In this document: one piece after another, positions 62,271 through 64,000 of the stretch
How positions within the stretch are numbered: the stretch's first letter is position 1
How the letters are laid out: the number at the start of each line of letters is the position of its first letter
NCBI RefSeq assembly: GCF_026107415.2
Contig: NZ_JAPCHX010000005.1
Span: 372,001-436,000 of the forward strand
Source: Microbacterium sp. MPKO10
GTDB lineage: Bacteria > Actinomycetota > Actinomycetes > Actinomycetales > Microbacteriaceae
DNA length: 64,000 bases
Reading direction: 5' to 3'
Made by a program: the position numbers and the translations under genes
The notes under the pieces: model-generated
The model's input: only the letters and a program-made list of their open reading frames with translations
Told to the model about the DNA's origin: nothing
Databases searched by the model: none

Positions 62271-63011
62271 ATGAGTGAAATCTTGGTGACCGGAGGCACG
62301 GGAACGCTCGGCGTTCCGACCGTCGATGCGCTGCGTCGGGCCGGGCATTCCGTGCGTGTGCTGAGCCGCCATCCCGGGCCGGACCAGGTGCGCGGGGACC
62401 TCCTGACAGGCGCTGGCCTCGCCCAGGCCCTCGACGGCATCGACACGGTTGTGCACCTGGCAACGTCAGGAAGCACCAGAGACGTGGATGCTGCCGGCAC
62501 GCTGATCGCGGCTGCAGAGGAATCCGCGGTGACGCACATCGTCTACATCTCGATCGTCGGCGTCGACAGCATCCCCCTGCCGTATTACCGTGCGAAGCTT
62601 CAGATCGAGCACATGCTCGAGGCCTCCCCGGTGCCGCACACAATTCTGCGCGCAACACAGTTCCACGATCTCGTCACGATGATCTTCGCCTACCAGAAGC
62701 GGCTGCCGTGGGTCTTCGTTCCACGCTTCGGCGCTCAGCCGATCGCTGTGGAAGATGTCGCCGAGCGGCTCACCGAGCTGGTGGGCCAGGAACCTGCCGG
62801 TCGCGTGGCCGACATCGGAGGCCCCGAGCGGCTCAGCGCCGAACAGATGGCACGACAGTGGAAGGCCGCCGCGCTCTCAACGAAGCGCATTGTGTCGATC
62901 CGGCTGCCCGGGGAGATCGTGCGCACCCTGAGGGAACGCAAGAACATGGTGCCCGGAGCGCCGTACGGAACGAAGACCTACAGCGAGTACCTGGCGAAGC
63001 GCTACGGCTGA
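62271..63011 (+). CDS. NmrA-like NAD(P)-binding protein
   Basis: 246 residues from the ATG at 62271. It begins MSEILVTGGTGTLGVPTVDAL, the NAD(P)-binding motif of atypical short-chain dehydrogenases, and continues with VVHLATSGSTRDVDAAG, VYISIVGVDSIPLPYYRAKL and VPRFGAQPIAVEDVAERL as in the NmrA/SDR_a5 group. The active-site Tyr-Lys pair is represented by YYRAK. Such proteins act as redox sensors or reduce small ketones and quinones. It overlaps the stop of the convergent SMR gene by 10 bp. Confidence 0.88.
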   Translation: MSEILVTGGTGTLGVPTVDALRRAGHSVRVLSRHPGPDQVRGDLLTGAGLAQALDGIDTVVHLATSGSTRDVDAAGTLIAAAEESAVTHIVYISIVGVDSIPLPYYRAKLQIEHMLEASPVPHTILRATQFHDLVTMIFAYQKRLPWVFVPRFGAQPIAVEDVAERLTELVGQEPAGRVADIGGPERLSAEQMARQWKAAALSTKRIVSIRLPGEIVRTLRERKNMVPGAPYGTKTYSEYLAKRYG

Positions 63012-63391
63012 CCAGCATCCGCGTCGCTGTCCGCGCTGGTCGCGGCGGTGGGCATCGCGCGCTTCGGCCGCGCGGGCGTGACGAGGGCGAGCCCCACGAC
63101 GCACGCCACGATTCCGGCGAGGAAGACGACCTTGAGCGTCGAGGCGGCCTCGGCTCCCGTCAGGATCGCCCAGCTGACGGTGAGGGCAGCGCCGACACCC
63201 GTCCATACCGCGTACGCGACACTCACAGGTAGGCCTTTCATGGCGTAGCCGAGCCCCAGCATGCTGCCGGTCAGCGCCAGCGCGAAGATGACGATCGGGA
63301 CGATCCGCGTGAAGCCGTCCGATTCGCCGAGCGCCGTCGCCCAGACGGCCTCGAGCACAGAACTCGCGAGCAGTACAGCCCAGTACTTCAT
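63002..63391 (-). CDS. small multidrug resistance (SMR) transporter, second subunit
   Basis: 129 residues with four hydrophobic helices and a polar C-terminal tail of about 23 residues. The conserved membrane Glu14 lies in SSVLEAVWATAL, and AYAVWTGVGAALTV is the helix 3 motif of SMR proteins. It starts three bases after the first SMR gene, so they are cotranscribed. Paired SMR genes often make heterodimers. With the guanidine-III riboswitch upstream, guanidinium export is the likely job. Its 3' end overlaps the NmrA-like gene. Confidence 0.9.
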   Translation of the reverse strand: MKYWAVLLASSVLEAVWATALGESDGFTRIVPIVIFALALTGSMLGLGYAMKGLPVSVAYAVWTGVGAALTVSWAILTGAEAASTLKVVFLAGIVACVVGLALVTPARPKRAMPTAATSADSDADAGQP

Positions 63392-63394
63392 GGC

Positions 63395-63709
63395 TCAGCT
63401 CACCACCTTGATGCCGACGACACACGCCACGAGACCGGCGAGCAGCAGCACGCGTGCGACCGTGGCACGTTCCTTCTTCGTGATCATCGCCCACACAGCG
63501 GTGAGCACGGCACCCATGCCCACCCAGACGGCGTACGCGGTCCCGGTTGGGATCGACGTCATGGCGACAGCCAGACCGGCCATGCTCACGCACATCGACA
63601 TAGCGAAGAGAACGCTGGGCCACAGCTTTTTAAAACCATTGGATGCTGCGAGCGCACTGGCCCAGACGGCCTCGAGTGCACCCGAGACGATGAGAATCAC
63701 CCACGCCAC
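63395..63709 (-). CDS. SMR transporter, first subunit, probable guanidinium exporter
   Basis: 104 residues from the GTG at 63709, with AAAGG about 9 bp upstream. Four helices; Glu13 in SGALEAVWASAL is the substrate and proton site, and AYAVWVGMGAVLTAVW is the helix 3 motif. The SugE/Gdx group exports guanidinium. It is the first gene after the riboswitch aptamer at 63731-63769, and its ribosome binding site is next to the aptamer's last helix, so translation is likely opened by guanidine. Confidence 0.92.
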   Translation of the reverse strand: MAWVILIVSGALEAVWASALAASNGFKKLWPSVLFAMSMCVSMAGLAVAMTSIPTGTAYAVWVGMGAVLTAVWAMITKKERATVARVLLLAGLVACVVGIKVVS

Positions 63710-63730
63710 GACAGCTCACCTTTCCGTGGT

Positions 63731-63769
63731 CAGTCTTGTCGCTGTGCGGGTACTGCGCCCTCGTCCGCA
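63731..63769 (-). promoter_or_regulatory. guanidine-III (ykkC-III) riboswitch
   Basis: On the minus strand the conserved blocks GGACGAGG, GTACCCG and GACAAGAC occur in the ykkC-III order. TGCGG (63769-63765) pairs with CCGCA (63749-63745), and CAGT (63755-63752) can form the pseudoknot with ACTG (63734-63731). These two helices match the published guanidine-III fold. It lies 22 bp upstream of the first SMR gene. This is recognised by eye from the consensus. Confidence 0.88.
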
Positions 63770-63792
63770 GGTCCGGTAGGAACCTTGGTTCT

Positions 63793-63798
63793 ATCTTA
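63793..63798 (-). promoter_or_regulatory. candidate -10 element of the riboswitch transcript
   Basis: TAAGAT on the minus strand, about 24 bp before the aptamer, in A/T-rich DNA. No good -35 element is evident. The region also contains GAACC-TT-GGTTC (63780-63791), a short hairpin in the leader. Confidence 0.35.
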
Positions 63799-63824
63799 AT
63801 CAGGAAGCCTGAGCAGATCTGGAA

Positions 63825-63848
63825 CACGTGATAGTTTCGCCACGTGAT
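63825..63848. repeat. direct repeat CACGTGAT upstream of the MFS gene
   Basis: CACGTGAT occurs at 63825-63832 and 63841-63848, one and a half helical turns apart. The hexamer CACGTG is palindromic. It is close to the start of the truncated MFS gene and may be a regulator site. Confidence 0.4.
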
Positions 63849-63854
63849 CAGCTC

Positions 63855-64000
63855 GTGACCGACACGAACGCGCCGGAGCCGCCCAGCGAACAGCCGCGCA
63901 CCGGAATCTTCGCCGACCTGACGCCGCTGAAACACAGCCCGGCGTTCGCACGGCTGTGGGCGGGGAACGCCGTCGCCGGCATCGGCACGCAGATGACGAT
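63855..64000 (+). CDS. MFS transporter (3' end outside window)
   Basis: 48 codons are visible from the GTG at 63855; an in-frame GTG at 63828 is an alternative. The visible part is a polar N-terminus rich in Pro/Glu and then LKHSPAFARLWAGNAVAGIG, the start of helix 1 in MFS proteins of the EntS/macrolide-efflux type. The rest of the gene lies beyond the window. Confidence 0.7.
   Translation, partial: MTDTNAPEPPSEQPRTGIFADLTPLKHSPAFARLWAGNAVAGIGTQMT

Noticed and set aside
1-64000. tRNA, rRNA, insertion sequences and prophage genes
   Set aside because: None was recognised on reading both strands; short or degenerate ones cannot be excluded without a search.

Overview
The window is high-GC DNA packed with genes from an actinobacterium, most likely a member of the Microbacteriaceae. 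The pointers are the codon use, the many ABC sugar transporters each paired with a regulator and a hydrolase, a DUF222/HNH (13E12-type) protein, and a very frequent octamer GGATGCTG. No rRNA, tRNA, prophage or insertion sequence was recognised. The window starts inside a dehydrogenase gene and ends inside an MFS transporter gene.

Layout. 1-9468: hexuronate locus. A LacI regulator, a spermidine/putrescine-type ABC importer and a mannitol-dehydrogenase-family enzyme (probable fructuronate reductase) are read leftward; glucuronate isomerase and D-mannonate dehydratase are read rightward. Together they would import a hexuronate or glucuronide and convert it to 2-keto-3-deoxygluconate. 9533-20583: mostly housekeeping and stress genes: CCA-adding enzyme, SWIM/SNF2 helicase, pyruvate:quinone oxidoreductase, DUF2185 protein, TetR regulator, RibD-like reductase, DHA2-type MFS exporter and two small proteins. 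20753-28226: a carbohydrate-acid locus. A DhaK-DhaL kinase, an RpiB-like isomerase, a TIM-like isomerase and a GntR regulator face a 3-hydroxyacid dehydrogenase, a sugar-isomerase-like TIM barrel and a GntP permease; two of its control regions share a palindromic site. 28317-36845: MscS channel, then a TetR-controlled ABC transporter plus GH2 beta-galactosidase operon.

37052-41753: rubredoxin-like/metallo-beta-lactamase-fold protein, a pentanucleotide microsatellite (ACCGC, 17 copies), the DUF222/HNH protein and a DEAD-box RNA helicase. 41821-48514: oligopeptide-type ABC transporter operon ending in an FMN-dependent LLM monooxygenase. 48692-53717: carboxylesterase, DUF1992 protein and two DNA-binding proteins, divergent from a compact ATP-grasp/phosphohistidine protein and a histidine phosphatase. 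54089-58077: secreted transglycosylase-like protein, GH3 beta-glucosidase and its divergent TetR regulator. 58090-63011: dGTPase-like HD hydrolase, AI-2E family permease, NAD(P)HX epimerase, a hypothetical gene and an NmrA-like protein. 63002-63769: two SMR transporters behind a guanidine-III (ykkC-III) riboswitch.

The best leads for new biology are the 20.7-28.2 kb acid-sugar locus with its shared operator, the compact phosphohistidine/histidine-phosphatase unit at 50.9-53.7 kb, the roughly one-per-kb GGATGCTG octamer, and the ACCGC microsatellite. The guanidine-III riboswitch is a known family. Start codons were moved from the longest reading frame wherever a Shine-Dalgarno sequence or the family alignment supported it.
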